A stretch of 64,000 nt of DNA from DASQBT01 sp963746955 (GCA_963746955.1 CAVVDR010000004.1:62001-126000); one strand, 5' to 3'. Counted from the stretch's first letter, positions 1-10,233 are shown. Numbers and translations: made by a program. The notes: generated from the sequence alone by a model not told the origin.

Positions 1-422
1 AGAAAATCAAGATACTGCCCAGCGAGAAATTGCAGGCGCTCGTTGGCGGGAAGTTTCAGTTTCAGCACCATCACGTCGTCTGCCCGCTGCTCCATGTTCT
101 GCACCCGGCTCGGCAGGGTCTTGGCGGCAATGTCCTTCGCGGTGGAAATTTCCCTGGCTTCGATCACCAGGTCGGTGAGTGCCTTGCCCACGCAGAACAA
201 GGCCCGGCCTGCGGTCTTTTCTTCCGGCTTTAGCGCAGTCTCCTGATATTTGCCATAGTCCACCCGTCCCTCCAGCAGCTTGCCCTTGCAAGAACCGCAG
301 GCGCCGTTTCGGCAACCATAGGGCAGGGCGAACCCTTCGCGCAAGGCGGCAGTCAGTATGGTCTCATCCTCGTTGACACTAAAACGGTGGCCGCTGGGTT
401 GAATCGTCACCTGGAAGGGCAT
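1..422 (-). CDS. 2Fe-2S ferredoxin-domain flavin reductase, N-terminal part (CDP-6-deoxy-glucoseen reductase-like)
   Basis: The reading frame starts at the ATG at 422-420 and stays open to the left edge, so only about 140 residues are seen. The first 80 or so residues form a plant-type ferredoxin domain: CRNGACGSC supplies Cys37, Cys42 and Cys45, and a fourth Cys lies at 77 (ALFCVGK), the CX4CX2CX~30C pattern. The sequence then enters what looks like the FAD-binding beta-barrel of a ferredoxin-NADP reductase (LKLPANERLQF). Betaproteobacteria carry such fused ferredoxin-reductases, usually named CDP-6-deoxy-delta-3,4-glucoseen reductase, although many are not in sugar pathways. It is divergent from the SDR gene at 439, with only 16 bases between the starts. 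The substrate is unknown. Confidence 0.85.
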   Translation of the reverse strand, partial: MPFQVTIQPSGHRFSVNEDETILTAALREGFALPYGCRNGACGSCKGKLLEGRVDYGKYQETALKPEEKTAGRALFCVGKALTDLVIEAREISTAKDIAAKTLPSRVQNMEQRADDVMVLKLKLPANERLQFLAGQYLDF

Positions 423-438
423 GGCTTAAAATTCTGAC

Positions 439-1347
439 ATGAGCAAAAACAAACTCTTGATTGTGGGCTGCGGCGATATCGGCGCGCGGGTAGCCCAAGG
501 ACACAACACGGTTCAGATCCGCGGGCTGGCGCGTAGCGACGAATCGGCCCAACGCCTGCGGACCCGGGGCATTACGCCCGTGTGCGGCGACCTGGACCAG
601 CGTACCAGTCTGAACCGCCTGTCCGGCCTGGCGCCGTGGGTACTGCATCTGGCCCCGCCGCCAGGAGACAGCGACGGCGATCCGCGCACCCGGCGTCTGA
701 TCGCAGCTCTGGCAAAGGGGGGCAGTCTACCACGGCGTCTGGTCTACATCAGCACCAGCGGGGTGTATGGAGACTGTAATGGCGAACGGGTCGCCGAGAC
801 TCGCGCGTCGGCAGCAAACAATCCCCGCGCCCGGCGCCGGGTGGATGCCGAACGCCAGTTGCGCCGATTTGCTGCGCGTCATGGCATCCAGCTCAGCATT
901 CTGCGGGCGCCCGGCATTTACGCCCGAGACCGCCTGCCGCTTGACCGCATACAAAAGGGCACTCCAGCGGTACGGTCAGAGGAAGACAGCTACACCAATC
1001 ATATCCATGCGGAAGACCTGGCCAAGACCGTGTGGCTGGCACTGTTTCGTGGCCGCCCCAATCGGATCTATCACGCAGCCGATGGCGGCGAAAAGAAAAT
1101 GGGCGATTACTTCGACCTGGTCGCCGACCATTTCAACCTGCCCCGCTGTCCACGCATTTCCCGGACCGAGGCGCAGACGGTCTTGTCCCCCGCCCTGCTG
1201 TCCTTCCTCAATGAATCCCGCAGACTCGATAACACCAGACTCAAGAAGGAGTTGAAGGTCCGGCTTACTTATCCTGATGTGGCGGCTGCTCTGGAGGCCA
1301 TGGGTCGGTTTCACGCCGAAACTCGCCCTCGATCAGGTCGTCATTAG
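439..1347 (+). CDS. SDR-family NAD(P)-binding protein (YeeZ-like epimerase/dehydratase fold)
   Basis: A 302-residue protein with an N-terminal Rossmann nucleotide-binding motif (GCGDIG, residues 10-15) and the extended-SDR segment VYISTSGVYGD near residue 100, where the catalytic Ser/Thr-Tyr region normally lies. It resembles the YeeZ-type nucleoside-diphosphate-sugar epimerase-like proteins, whose substrates are not established. The start is the ATG at 439, which leaves a very short divergent spacer to the ferredoxin-reductase gene, so the two probably share regulatory DNA. Its 3' end overlaps the oppositely oriented fxsA gene by 83 bases. Family assignment is good; function is open. Confidence 0.85.
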   Translation: MSKNKLLIVGCGDIGARVAQGHNTVQIRGLARSDESAQRLRTRGITPVCGDLDQRTSLNRLSGLAPWVLHLAPPPGDSDGDPRTRRLIAALAKGGSLPRRLVYISTSGVYGDCNGERVAETRASAANNPRARRRVDAERQLRRFAARHGIQLSILRAPGIYARDRLPLDRIQKGTPAVRSEEDSYTNHIHAEDLAKTVWLALFRGRPNRIYHAADGGEKKMGDYFDLVADHFNLPRCPRISRTEAQTVLSPALLSFLNESRRLDNTRLKKELKVRLTYPDVAAALEAMGRFHAETRPRSGRH

Positions 1348-1702
1348 CCGCTTTAGGGGCCAAGGATTTGGGGCGCCGCCAGGTGCCGGGAAACAGCAGC
1401 AAGAGCAGCGCCAGGGCGTCGGAAATTACTCCGGGAAAAATCAGCAGTCCGGCGGCCAGAAACATGCGCCCGCTGGCAAACAGCGCGGATATCGGGGACG
1501 TCCCGTCGCGCAGGCTGATCAGCACCCTGGCGCCCCACAAGGCCCGCTCGAGCCGGATCAGCGCCACGCCCAAGGCCGCAGAAGCGAGCAGCCAGACCAG
1601 CACCCACCAACCATACAAACCGGCCAGTTTGAACAGGACGTAAGCTTCCAGCACCGGGAAACCCAGCAGTAACAACGCAATTGGCCAAAGTGGCATAAGC
1701 AC
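1265..1702 (-). CDS. fxsA: FxsA family membrane protein
   Basis: A 145-residue protein whose first 100 residues carry the FxsA pattern: an N-terminal membrane segment (PLWPIALLLLGFPVLEAYVLF), a second one around 32-50, and a third after a short loop ending in LLLFPGTWRRP. The last 35 residues are polar and cytoplasmic-looking. In E. coli FxsA suppresses F-exclusion of phage T7 when overproduced; its normal role is unclear. The C-terminal tail is encoded antisense to the last 83 bases of the convergent SDR gene, so both coding ends are constrained together. Start ATG at 1702. Confidence 0.9.
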   Translation of the reverse strand: MLMPLWPIALLLLGFPVLEAYVLFKLAGLYGWWVLVWLLASAALGVALIRLERALWGARVLISLRDGTSPISALFASGRMFLAAGLLIFPGVISDALALLLLLFPGTWRRPKSLAPKAANDDLIEGEFRRETDPWPPEQPPHQDK

Positions 1703-1790
1703 TTCCCCCGCATTCAGTTAAGGCATTATTGCGCCGCACCGGCACCGTCAACCCGATCACATTTAATGGCCCAGGAATTACAATCTCGTC

Positions 1791-2147
1791 ATGGAATCGC
1801 AAACCCTGCTTGTCATGACTACTCTACCCGACCCGGCCAGCGCGCAACAGACCGCGCGGATACTCGTTGAAGCGCGGCTTGCCGCCTGTGTCAGCCTGCT
1901 CTCCCCTTGCACCTCCGTGTACCGTTGGCAGGACGCAGTGGAAACCGCGAGCGAGATTCCCTTACTGATCAAAACCAGCCGAGACGCCTACCCCAGGCTT
2001 GAGCAACGCCTCAGGGAATGCCATCCTTACGAACTTCCGGAAATCCTGGCTATCTCAATTGAGAAGGGCCTGCCTGATTATCTGCGCTGGATAATCCGAG
2101 AAACCGAAACAAGCAAGAATGCATCCTTCGAGAAGCCCGTCCCATGA
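1791..2147 (+). CDS. cutA: Divalent-cation tolerance protein CutA
   Basis: A 118-residue CutA1-family protein. The opening TTLPDPASAQQTARILVEARLAACV and the core YRWQ...E..LLIKTS and HPYELPEILAI are typical of the small trimeric ferredoxin-like-fold family. CutA is linked to copper tolerance in E. coli, but its biochemical role is debated. The stop overlaps the dsbD start by 4 bases (ATGA at 2144-2147), so the two genes are translationally coupled. The cutA-dsbD order is shared with E. coli. Confidence 0.95.
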   Translation: MESQTLLVMTTLPDPASAQQTARILVEARLAACVSLLSPCTSVYRWQDAVETASEIPLLIKTSRDAYPRLEQRLRECHPYELPEILAISIEKGLPDYLRWIIRETETSKNASFEKPVP

Positions 2148-4492
2148 AAATGTTGTTGCAATTTGCCTTCGCTCTGCTTGGTCTGGCTACGCTGCCGGCC
2201 CGGTCCGACGATTTTCTCGATCCGGATGAGGCGTTCAGGTTTTCCGCCAAGGCAGTGGATAGCCAGACTCTGGAAGCCCGGTGGCAGATCGCCGACGGCT
2301 ATTACCTGTACCACAAGAAATTCAGGTTCGACCTGCAGGGCGCGAAACTCGGCCGACCGGTCATTCCCGCCGGAACTCTGAAGAAGGATGACACCTTTGG
2401 CGCCGTCGAAGTTCACCGCAAGGAAATCGTCATCAAGTTGCCGGTGGAGCGCAAGGCCGGCGGGGCGCTCCCTGTCACACTCAAAGCGACCTATCAGGGT
2501 TGTGCCGATGCGGGCCTTTGCTATACGCCGATCACACAAACCGCCAGCCTGAAACTCGCTGCCCTGGAAGCCCCGGCGTCGACCGCCGGATCCGCCCCTG
2601 AGCCAAGGCAAGACATGGCAGCCCTGGAGGCTGCAGCCCCCGCCGCCCCTGTCGTTCAGTCACGCGCGGCCCTGGAAGGCTTGCGAAGCATGACCGACGA
2701 TGCCACCGGCCCCATGGATATCCTGCCGCCGGAGAAGGCGTTCAAGACGGAAGCCGAACTCAGCGATAGGCAGATGTTTGTCGTTCATTACAACGTGGAC
2801 CCATGCTGCTATCTCTATCGCGACCGCCTCAAATACTCCCTCAAGGCCCCGCCGGGTGTCGGCGTTGAGCGCGTCGACAGCCCGCCAGGCGACATGAAGG
2901 ATGACCCGACTCTCGGCAAGGTGGAGGTGTATCACCACCCCTTCGCGGTCAAGGTCCACTTGAGCCGCGCGCTGGCGGCGGGCGAGGCGCTGGACGTGGC
3001 CGCCACCTACCAGGGCTGCAACGAAAAGGCCGGAATCTGCTATTCCCCCAATACGCAGACCTTTCTATTGGGTGGGATTTCGGTTCCGGCTGCTACGGCC
3101 GGGACATCAATTGGGCCGGAAGTCAAAACTGCGCCACCCACTCCGCCAAGCCCGGGCTCGGATCTGAACCGCATCGAGCAGGTGCTCAGTGGTGGCGGTT
3201 TCTGGACAGTGATGGCCGCATTCTTTGGCTACGGTTTGTTGTTGTCCCTCACCCCCTGCGTATTTCCCATGATTCCCATCCTGTCCGGCATAATCGTCGG
3301 GCAACAACACGTGAACAAGACAAAGGGCTTTGTCCTTGCGCTGGGCTATGTCCTGGGCATGGCAGCGACCTACGCCGTCGCCGGGGTGGCAGCGGCCGAA
3401 TCCGGTACCTTGATTTCCGACGCCCTGCAAAATCCGTTCGCGCTCGGCATCGGCGCCGCCATATTTGTCGCCCTTGCACTTTCCATGTTCGGCTTCTTTG
3501 AACTGCAACTCCCTTCCGCGCTACAAAACAAACTGACTGAAGCCAGCAACAAACTTCATGGCGGCCACCTGACCGGGGTATTCGGCATGGGAGCCCTGTC
3601 CGCGCTGATCATCGGACCTTGCGTGGCGCCGCCACTGGCTGGGGCACTGGCGTATATCGCCAAGACCGGCAACATGGTGCTGGGAGGCTGGGCACTGTTC
3701 ACTTTGGCGCTGGGTATGGGCATGCCTTTGCTGGCAGTCGGATTGTCTGCCGGCGCCCTGCTCCCCAGGGCAGGGGTCTGGATGAACGGGGTGACGGCCT
3801 TCTTTGGCGTGTTGATGCTGGGGGTAGCGATCTGGCTGATTTCCCCCCTCATCCCCAACTGGGTCGGCATGTTGTTGTGGGCGGCTCTGCTAATAATCTC
3901 CGCGGTCTATTTGCATGCGCTGGATTCACTGCCGCCGCACGCGACCGGCTGGAAACGGCTGTGGAAAGGGGTCGGCGTGGTGGCGCTGATCGCAGGGCTG
4001 TCCCTGGTGCTGGGGGCTCTGGGTGGCAGCCGCGATGTACTTCAGCCGCTGGCGGTATATAAGGGCGGGCTGGCGGCCGGTACTTCCGCGGCGACCGGAT
4101 CTGAAGCGCCGCAGCTCAAATTCGACAAAGTGAAATCCGTCGCCGAACTTGATGCCAGGCTCAACCAGGCGAAAGCCGCAGGCAAGGCGGTAATGCTGGA
4201 TTTCTACGCGGACTGGTGTGTGTCATGCAAGGAAATGGAGAGATTTACCTTCAGCGACGCCAAAGTTCAGGAGCGTCTGAATACGGCCGTGTTGCTGCAG
4301 GCCGATGTCACCGGCGCCAGTGAAGAGGACAAAGCCCTGCTCAAGCGCTTTGGCCTGTTTGGGCCGCCCGGAATCATCTTCTGGAATCCCGCAGGGACGC
4401 AGTCGGGCTACAAGGTAATCGGCTACGAGCCAAGGGATAAATTTCTCGACAGCATCGACCAGGCCTTCAAGTGCGAGCTCATCGCCTGCTGA
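2144..4492 (+). CDS. dsbD: Thiol:disulfide interchange protein DsbD with two N-terminal nDsbD domains
   Basis: DsbD passes electrons from cytoplasmic thioredoxin across the inner membrane to periplasmic reductases. This protein has 782 residues, against about 565 in E. coli. A signal peptide (1-21) is followed by an nDsbD domain (about 22-138, Cys120/Cys126 in TYQGCADAGLCY) and then a second nDsbD-like domain (about 190-310, Cys292/Cys299 in TYQGCNEKAGICY, with one extra residue between the cysteines and an additional Cys221-Cys222 pair). The membrane domain (about 350-625) has its redox cysteines in LTPCVFP (Cys372) and IGPCVAP (Cys493). The C-terminal thioredoxin domain has CVSC at 692-695. 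It is coupled to cutA by ATGA and overlaps the next thioredoxin gene by 22 bases. Confidence 0.95.
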   Translation: MKMLLQFAFALLGLATLPARSDDFLDPDEAFRFSAKAVDSQTLEARWQIADGYYLYHKKFRFDLQGAKLGRPVIPAGTLKKDDTFGAVEVHRKEIVIKLPVERKAGGALPVTLKATYQGCADAGLCYTPITQTASLKLAALEAPASTAGSAPEPRQDMAALEAAAPAAPVVQSRAALEGLRSMTDDATGPMDILPPEKAFKTEAELSDRQMFVVHYNVDPCCYLYRDRLKYSLKAPPGVGVERVDSPPGDMKDDPTLGKVEVYHHPFAVKVHLSRALAAGEALDVAATYQGCNEKAGICYSPNTQTFLLGGISVPAATAGTSIGPEVKTAPPTPPSPGSDLNRIEQVLSGGGFWTVMAAFFGYGLLLSLTPCVFPMIPILSGIIVGQQHVNKTKGFVLALGYVLGMAATYAVAGVAAAESGTLISDALQNPFALGIGAAIFVALALSMFGFFELQLPSALQNKLTEASNKLHGGHLTGVFGMGALSALIIGPCVAPPLAGALAYIAKTGNMVLGGWALFTLALGMGMPLLAVGLSAGALLPRAGVWMNGVTAFFGVLMLGVAIWLISPLIPNWVGMLLWAALLIISAVYLHALDSLPPHATGWKRLWKGVGVVALIAGLSLVLGALGGSRDVLQPLAVYKGGLAAGTSAATGSEAPQLKFDKVKSVAELDARLNQAKAAGKAVMLDFYADWCVSCKEMERFTFSDAKVQERLNTAVLLQADVTGASEEDKALLKRFGLFGPPGIIFWNPAGTQSGYKVIGYEPRDKFLDSIDQAFKCELIAC

Positions 4493-5004
4493 TCGGGCTG
4501 ACTGCCGCAGTGGCGCTGATCGGGGGACTCTTGATCTCGAGTCGCCTGCACGAACCCGGTCCTAAGGTTGTCGCGGACGGCGAGAGGATGCTGGCCGCCG
4601 CGTTTTCAGATCTGAACAGCCAGCGCCAGCCCCTGTCGCAATGGCGCGGCAAAGTGCTGGTCGTGAATTTCTGGGCCACCTGGTGCATCCCCTGCCGGGA
4701 GGAGATTCCCGGTTTCATCCGGCTGCACCGGGAATTCGCCGACCAAGGGGTTCAGTTTGTCGGCATTGCCATTGATCAAAGTGCCAAGGTGAATGTCTTC
4801 GCACGTGAACTCGGGGTGAATTATCCCGTGTTGATCGGTGACGACCGCGCCCTGGAATTGCAGCGCCAACTGGGGAATGAGGGCGGCGCGCTGCCGTTCA
4901 CCGTGGTGCTCGACAGCAGCGGCAGGCTCGTCGCGCGACATCTGGGCGGCTTGGGCGTGAAGCAGTTGCGCAGCATCCTCGTGCCGCTCGCGCACCGATC
5001 CTGA
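4471..5004 (+). CDS. TlpA/ResA-family membrane-anchored thioredoxin
   Basis: A 177-residue periplasmic thioredoxin-fold protein. Residues 7-24 form a signal anchor; the active site is WCIPC (Cys72, Cys75) within VVNFWATWC, and the cis-Pro region ALPFTVVLD lies near 145. TlpA/ResA proteins reduce disulfides in apocytochromes or other exported proteins and are recharged by DsbD or CcdA. The start is a GTG at 4471 lying inside the last 22 bases of dsbD, which implies co-translation and a direct partnership: DsbD would reduce this protein. Confidence 0.9.
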   Translation: MRAHRLLIGLTAAVALIGGLLISSRLHEPGPKVVADGERMLAAAFSDLNSQRQPLSQWRGKVLVVNFWATWCIPCREEIPGFIRLHREFADQGVQFVGIAIDQSAKVNVFARELGVNYPVLIGDDRALELQRQLGNEGGALPFTVVLDSSGRLVARHLGGLGVKQLRSILVPLAHRS

Positions 5005-5051
5005 ATTGGGCGCGCTAATGCTAATTTCATGCCCTAAAGCATGACGAAACC

Positions 5052-6851
5052 ATGTGCGGGATAGCCGGCCACTTCCTGCGCTCGCCTCCGGCGGCCTCCG
5101 CGGGTCCGCTGCTGGTTGATGCCTTGGCGCACCGCGGCCCGGACGGCTCTGGACTTCACGAGGCTGGCACGGTCTTGTTGGCCCACACCCGCCTGTCCAT
5201 CATCGACCTGAACACTGGCGCGCAGCCCTTGTTCAACGAGAGCCGCTCCTTGGTGCTGGTGGCCAACGGGGAAATCTACAACCATGTTGAATTGCGCCAG
5301 GAACTGATCGCTCTCGGCCACCGCTTCGCCACTGGCTCGGACTGCGAAATCCTCCTGCATGCCTACGAGCAATACGGCAATGCCTTTCTAGAGCGCGTGC
5401 GCGGCATGTTCGCCTTTGCACTGCATGACATGAATGCCGACAAAGTCCTGCTCGGTCGCGACCGGTTGGGCATCAAGCCCCTGTTTATTCGGTCAACAAC
5501 CAACGGAGTTTGGTTTGCATCCGAATTGAAAGCTCTCTATCGGGTCCTGGGCCGGCCCGAAATCAATCCCGTTGCCTTGGGTCGGATAATTCAGTCCGGT
5601 TTTGCAGCAGGCAACGAGATTCTGGCCGCAGGCTACGAGCGCGTTCTCCCGGCTGAAGTAGTCTGCGTCGGCCCAACTGGCATTGAAACGCGCCACCGCT
5701 ACTGGGCGCCGCGCCTGCCCGCTTTGCCCGAGAACTTTGAGGCAGCACTCGATGCCTTCGATGAACTGATGACCCAAGTCATGGTGGAGCACAGCCGAGC
5801 CGACGTTCCTTTTGGTCTGTTCTTGTCCGGAGGCGTCGATTCCTCCACCCTGCTGGCCCTGCTGACCCACCACCAGGAAGCGCCGCTGCAAACCTTCAGT
5901 GTGGGCTTCCCCGGGTCTTCGGTGCATGACGAACTGGATGCCGCCGCCTCTATCGCGGGACAGTTCGGCGCCCGTCACACCGCCCTGCGGCTGACGGAAG
6001 ATGACCTGCTTAAACAGCTTCCTCTCTCGGTTTGGGCAGCCGATGAACTGATGGGGGACTACGCCAACCTTCCGGTGCTGGCCTTGGCGCAAGAGGCCGG
6101 CAAACAGCTGAAGGTCGTATTCTCCGGCGAAGGCGGCGACGAAGTCTTCGCCGGTTATGGCCGCTACCGCATCCCGGCCGCGCTGCGCTGGTTGCGCAGT
6201 CTGGCCGCACCAGGTAGCGGCGGGTTCCGCACGCGTGGCATGCTGGCAGGGCTGCCCCAACTGTGTGGGCTAGAATTGAAGCAAGCCCTGTCTGCCTGGC
6301 GCCAGCCCTTTGTCGAGGCCTGGGCTCATGCGCCGCGCCAGGACCAGACGTTGGCGCGCATGCAGTGGGTGGACATGGCCACCTGGCTGCCCGACGATCT
6401 CCTGGTCAAGGCCGACCGCATGCTGATGGCCTGGGCTCTGGAAGGGCGGGTTCCCTTCCTCGACCACCGGGTGATCGAATTCGGGCTAGCCTTGCCCGCT
6501 GACTGGAAGATTCAGCGCCGTACCGGCAAGATATTCCTGCGCCGCTGGGCGGAAAGGCGGCTGCCGGCCGACCATCTCTGGCGCCGCAAGAAAGGCTTCA
6601 CCGTGCCGGTTCGGGACTGGATGCGCGGACCCCTGCTGGATACATTGGAGCATCGGCTCCCGGCCAACCCCGCCGTCCGTAGCTGGTTCTCCGCCCCCGG
6701 CCTGAAGGCCTTGTTTGAACGCCAGCGCAAGACTGGTGCCCATGCGGGGATCTTGTGGCAGTTGTTCCAGTTGGCGCTGTGGCAGCGGCTGTTTGTAGAA
6801 GGTGACGGCCAGCGTCCAAGCCCTCAGCTTGACCCACTGGATATCTTATAA
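5052..6851 (+). CDS. asnB: Asparagine synthase (glutamine-hydrolysing) family protein
   Basis: A 599-residue two-domain enzyme. The N-terminal Ntn glutaminase domain begins with MCGIAG, giving the nucleophile Cys2, followed by AHRGPDG and GEIYNH. The C-terminal synthetase domain has the PP-loop SGGVDSS at about 259-265 and the EGGDEVFAGYGRYR segment. The classic reaction is ATP-dependent amidation of aspartate using glutamine. Many paralogues instead work in exopolysaccharide or antibiotic pathways, so AsnB itself is not certain. It sits between the tlpA-like gene and aroQ with 47- and 96-base gaps, in a neighbourhood otherwise made of housekeeping genes. Confidence 0.88.
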   Translation: MCGIAGHFLRSPPAASAGPLLVDALAHRGPDGSGLHEAGTVLLAHTRLSIIDLNTGAQPLFNESRSLVLVANGEIYNHVELRQELIALGHRFATGSDCEILLHAYEQYGNAFLERVRGMFAFALHDMNADKVLLGRDRLGIKPLFIRSTTNGVWFASELKALYRVLGRPEINPVALGRIIQSGFAAGNEILAAGYERVLPAEVVCVGPTGIETRHRYWAPRLPALPENFEAALDAFDELMTQVMVEHSRADVPFGLFLSGGVDSSTLLALLTHHQEAPLQTFSVGFPGSSVHDELDAAASIAGQFGARHTALRLTEDDLLKQLPLSVWAADELMGDYANLPVLALAQEAGKQLKVVFSGEGGDEVFAGYGRYRIPAALRWLRSLAAPGSGGFRTRGMLAGLPQLCGLELKQALSAWRQPFVEAWAHAPRQDQTLARMQWVDMATWLPDDLLVKADRMLMAWALEGRVPFLDHRVIEFGLALPADWKIQRRTGKIFLRRWAERRLPADHLWRRKKGFTVPVRDWMRGPLLDTLEHRLPANPAVRSWFSAPGLKALFERQRKTGAHAGILWQLFQLALWQRLFVEGDGQRPSPQLDPLDIL

Positions 6852-6947
6852 GCGCCAATGCGCCCCGATCTGCAGCACGGTTAGCCGAAACCCGATTTTC
6901 CGTCAAGATCTGGACAATTTGCAGTAACTTGCTGCAAACTTGCAGCT

Positions 6948-7481
6948 ATGCCGACAAAGCCCCCTCCCCGCAAACTGGCCCGGAAGGCACTGCAATTGCC
7001 CAAGACCATCCTGGTCTTGCATGGGCCAAACTTGAATTTGCTCGGCAAACGCGAGCCCCAGCATTACGGTTGGTCAAACCTCGACGACATCAACCAAACT
7101 CTGGAGGACCGCGGTGCGGCGTCCGGGGTGAATGTGGAGTGCTTTCAGAGCAACCATGAGGGGGCCCTGATCGACCGAGTTCACCAGGCGGCCAGGGACG
7201 CGGTGGACTTCATTCTAATCAACCCGGCCGGGTACACCCATACCAGCGTGGCGTTGCGCGATGCCTTGTCCGCTGCGGCCATTCCGTTTGTCGAAGTGCA
7301 TCTGTCCAATGTTCACAGCCGGGAAGCGTTCCGGCGCCATTCGTATTTTTCCGACCTTGCCATCGGTGTTATCGCCGGGCTGGGTGCCCAGGGCTACGAG
7401 ATGGCGCTGGAATTCGCGCTGCGTCATTTACATGTGAAGGTCTTGAACGATGGATCTCAGAAAACTGAAAAAACTCATTGA
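6948..7481 (+). CDS. aroQ: Type II 3-dehydroquinate dehydratase AroQ
   Basis: Catalyses dehydration of 3-dehydroquinate to 3-dehydroshikimate in the shikimate pathway. The family signature is complete: GPNLNLLG.REP..YG with the catalytic Tyr, QSNHEG.LID, INPAGYTHTSVALRDAL, EVHLSN with the catalytic His, and AGLGAQGYE. From the ATG at 6948 it has 177 residues, longer than the usual 145-150. A TTG at 6996 lies 8 bases after a GGAAGG ribosome-binding site (6982-6987) and would start the protein just before KTILVLHGPN, giving 161 residues. I think that start is more likely, since the ATG has no visible ribosome-binding site. The 3' end overlaps accB by 32 bases. Confidence 0.95.
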   Translation: MPTKPPPRKLARKALQLPKTILVLHGPNLNLLGKREPQHYGWSNLDDINQTLEDRGAASGVNVECFQSNHEGALIDRVHQAARDAVDFILINPAGYTHTSVALRDALSAAAIPFVEVHLSNVHSREAFRRHSYFSDLAIGVIAGLGAQGYEMALEFALRHLHVKVLNDGSQKTEKTH

Positions 7482-7896
7482 TCTGGTGCAGGAGTCCGGC
7501 ATCACGGAGCTGGAAATATCCGAAGGCGAGGAAAAAGTCCGCATTTCCAAGGGTGCCCTTGCCAGCGCCATGGTGATGGGACCCTCTGCGCATATGTTTC
7601 AGGCTCCGGTCGCTCCCCTGCCGCCCGCGCCGGAAGCAGAAGCCCCACCGGCCGAGCCTGAGGGCCACGTGGTGCGCTCGCCCATGGTAGGCAGTTTTTA
7701 CCGCTCCGCTTCGCCAGGCGCAAAAGCCTTCGTCGAAATGGGCCAGACAGTTTCCCCCGGCGATACCCTGTGCATCATCGAAGCCATGAAGCTACTGAAT
7801 GAAATTGAGGCCGACCAAGGCGGTGTGATTAAGGCGATCCTGATCGAAAATGGCCAGCCGGTTGAGTACGGTGAACCGCTATTCATTATTGGCTGA
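7450..7896 (+). CDS. accB: Biotin carboxyl carrier protein of acetyl-CoA carboxylase
   Basis: A 148-residue carrier subunit. The N-terminal part (1-35, MDLRKLKKLIDLVQESGI) is followed by an Ala/Pro-rich linker (about 50-70) and a lipoyl/biotinyl domain (about 72-148). The biotinylated lysine is Lys114 in EAMKL. It carries CO2 between the biotin carboxylase AccC and the carboxyltransferase in the first step of fatty-acid synthesis. It starts inside the aroQ 3' end (32-base overlap) and is followed 68 bases later by accC. Confidence 0.97.
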   Translation: MDLRKLKKLIDLVQESGITELEISEGEEKVRISKGALASAMVMGPSAHMFQAPVAPLPPAPEAEAPPAEPEGHVVRSPMVGSFYRSASPGAKAFVEMGQTVSPGDTLCIIEAMKLLNEIEADQGGVIKAILIENGQPVEYGEPLFIIG

Positions 7897-7964
7897 TTAA
7901 TATCGTTACCGCGGAGTTTCAACTAAGGTCTTTGCATACTTAGCGGCCAACCCTAGGGTTATCA

Positions 7965-9335
<1,371 letters not shown>

Positions 9336-9342
9336 GTGATCC

Positions 9343-10233
9343 ATGCCCTGGCAATCCCTACGCATCACCATCAATGCCAAGCGCGCCGAGGCCCTGTCCG
9401 ACGCCCTGATGGAACTGGGGGCGCTGTCTGTGTCGCTGGAGGATGCCGCCGCCGGCACCATGGATGAATCCCCCTTGTTCGGCGAACCGGATCACCCGGA
9501 TGCGGGCCTGTGGGAAAGCTGCACTGCCATCGCCCTGCTCGAGCAACAGACTGACCCGGCCATCCTGCTCGCCGCCGCCGCCAACCGCGCCGGCCTGAAG
9601 CAAGTCCCTGCCTTCCATTGTGAAACAGTGCCCGAGCAGGACTGGGTGCGGCTGACCCAGTCCCAGTTTGAGCCCATAGCCATCTCCCCGCGGCTTTGGA
9701 TCGTGCCGACCTGGCATCAGACGCCCTATCCTGCAGCGCTCAATATCCGTCTCGACCCCGGCCTGGCCTTCGGCACCGGCTCCCACCCGACAACCCGGCT
9801 TTGCCTGCGCTGGCTGGACGAGCATATCGAAGGGGGCGAATCGGTGCTGGATTACGGCTGCGGCTCCGGCATCCTGGCCATTGCCGCGAGTAAATTGGGG
9901 GCAGGCAAAGTCTGGGGAGTGGACATTGATCCGCAGGCAGTGGAATCCGCCCGTTACAATGCGATACAGAATAAGGTGGAAGCCGACTTCTATCTTCCCA
10001 ACCATGCCCCTAAACAGCAGGCAGATATACTCGTGGCCAATATTCTGACCAACCCGCTCAAGGCTATGGCGCCCCTCTTGACTGGCTTGGTCCGGCCCGG
10101 TGGACAAATCGTGCTGTCCGGTGTCCTGGACAGTCAGGCGCAAGAGGTGCAAGCGGTTTACTCGGCGCGGGTCGATTTTGACCCACCCGCCCTGGAGGAC
10201 GGGTGGAGCCGGCTGTCGGGGTGCAGGCGATGA
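9343..10233 (+). CDS. prmA: Ribosomal protein L11 methyltransferase
   Basis: A 296-residue SAM-dependent methyltransferase that trimethylates ribosomal protein L11. It begins MPWQSLRI and has the PrmA-specific DPGLAFGTGSHPTT segment (about 137-150) followed by motif I VLDYGCGSGILAIAA. The NPL motif appears as ILTNPLKAMAP. It begins 7 bases after accC, an order shared by many Beta- and Gammaproteobacteria, and its stop overlaps the next start by 4 bases (ATGA at 10230-10233). Confidence 0.97.
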   Translation: MPWQSLRITINAKRAEALSDALMELGALSVSLEDAAAGTMDESPLFGEPDHPDAGLWESCTAIALLEQQTDPAILLAAAANRAGLKQVPAFHCETVPEQDWVRLTQSQFEPIAISPRLWIVPTWHQTPYPAALNIRLDPGLAFGTGSHPTTRLCLRWLDEHIEGGESVLDYGCGSGILAIAASKLGAGKVWGVDIDPQAVESARYNAIQNKVEADFYLPNHAPKQQADILVANILTNPLKAMAPLLTGLVRPGGQIVLSGVLDSQAQEVQAVYSARVDFDPPALEDGWSRLSGCRR

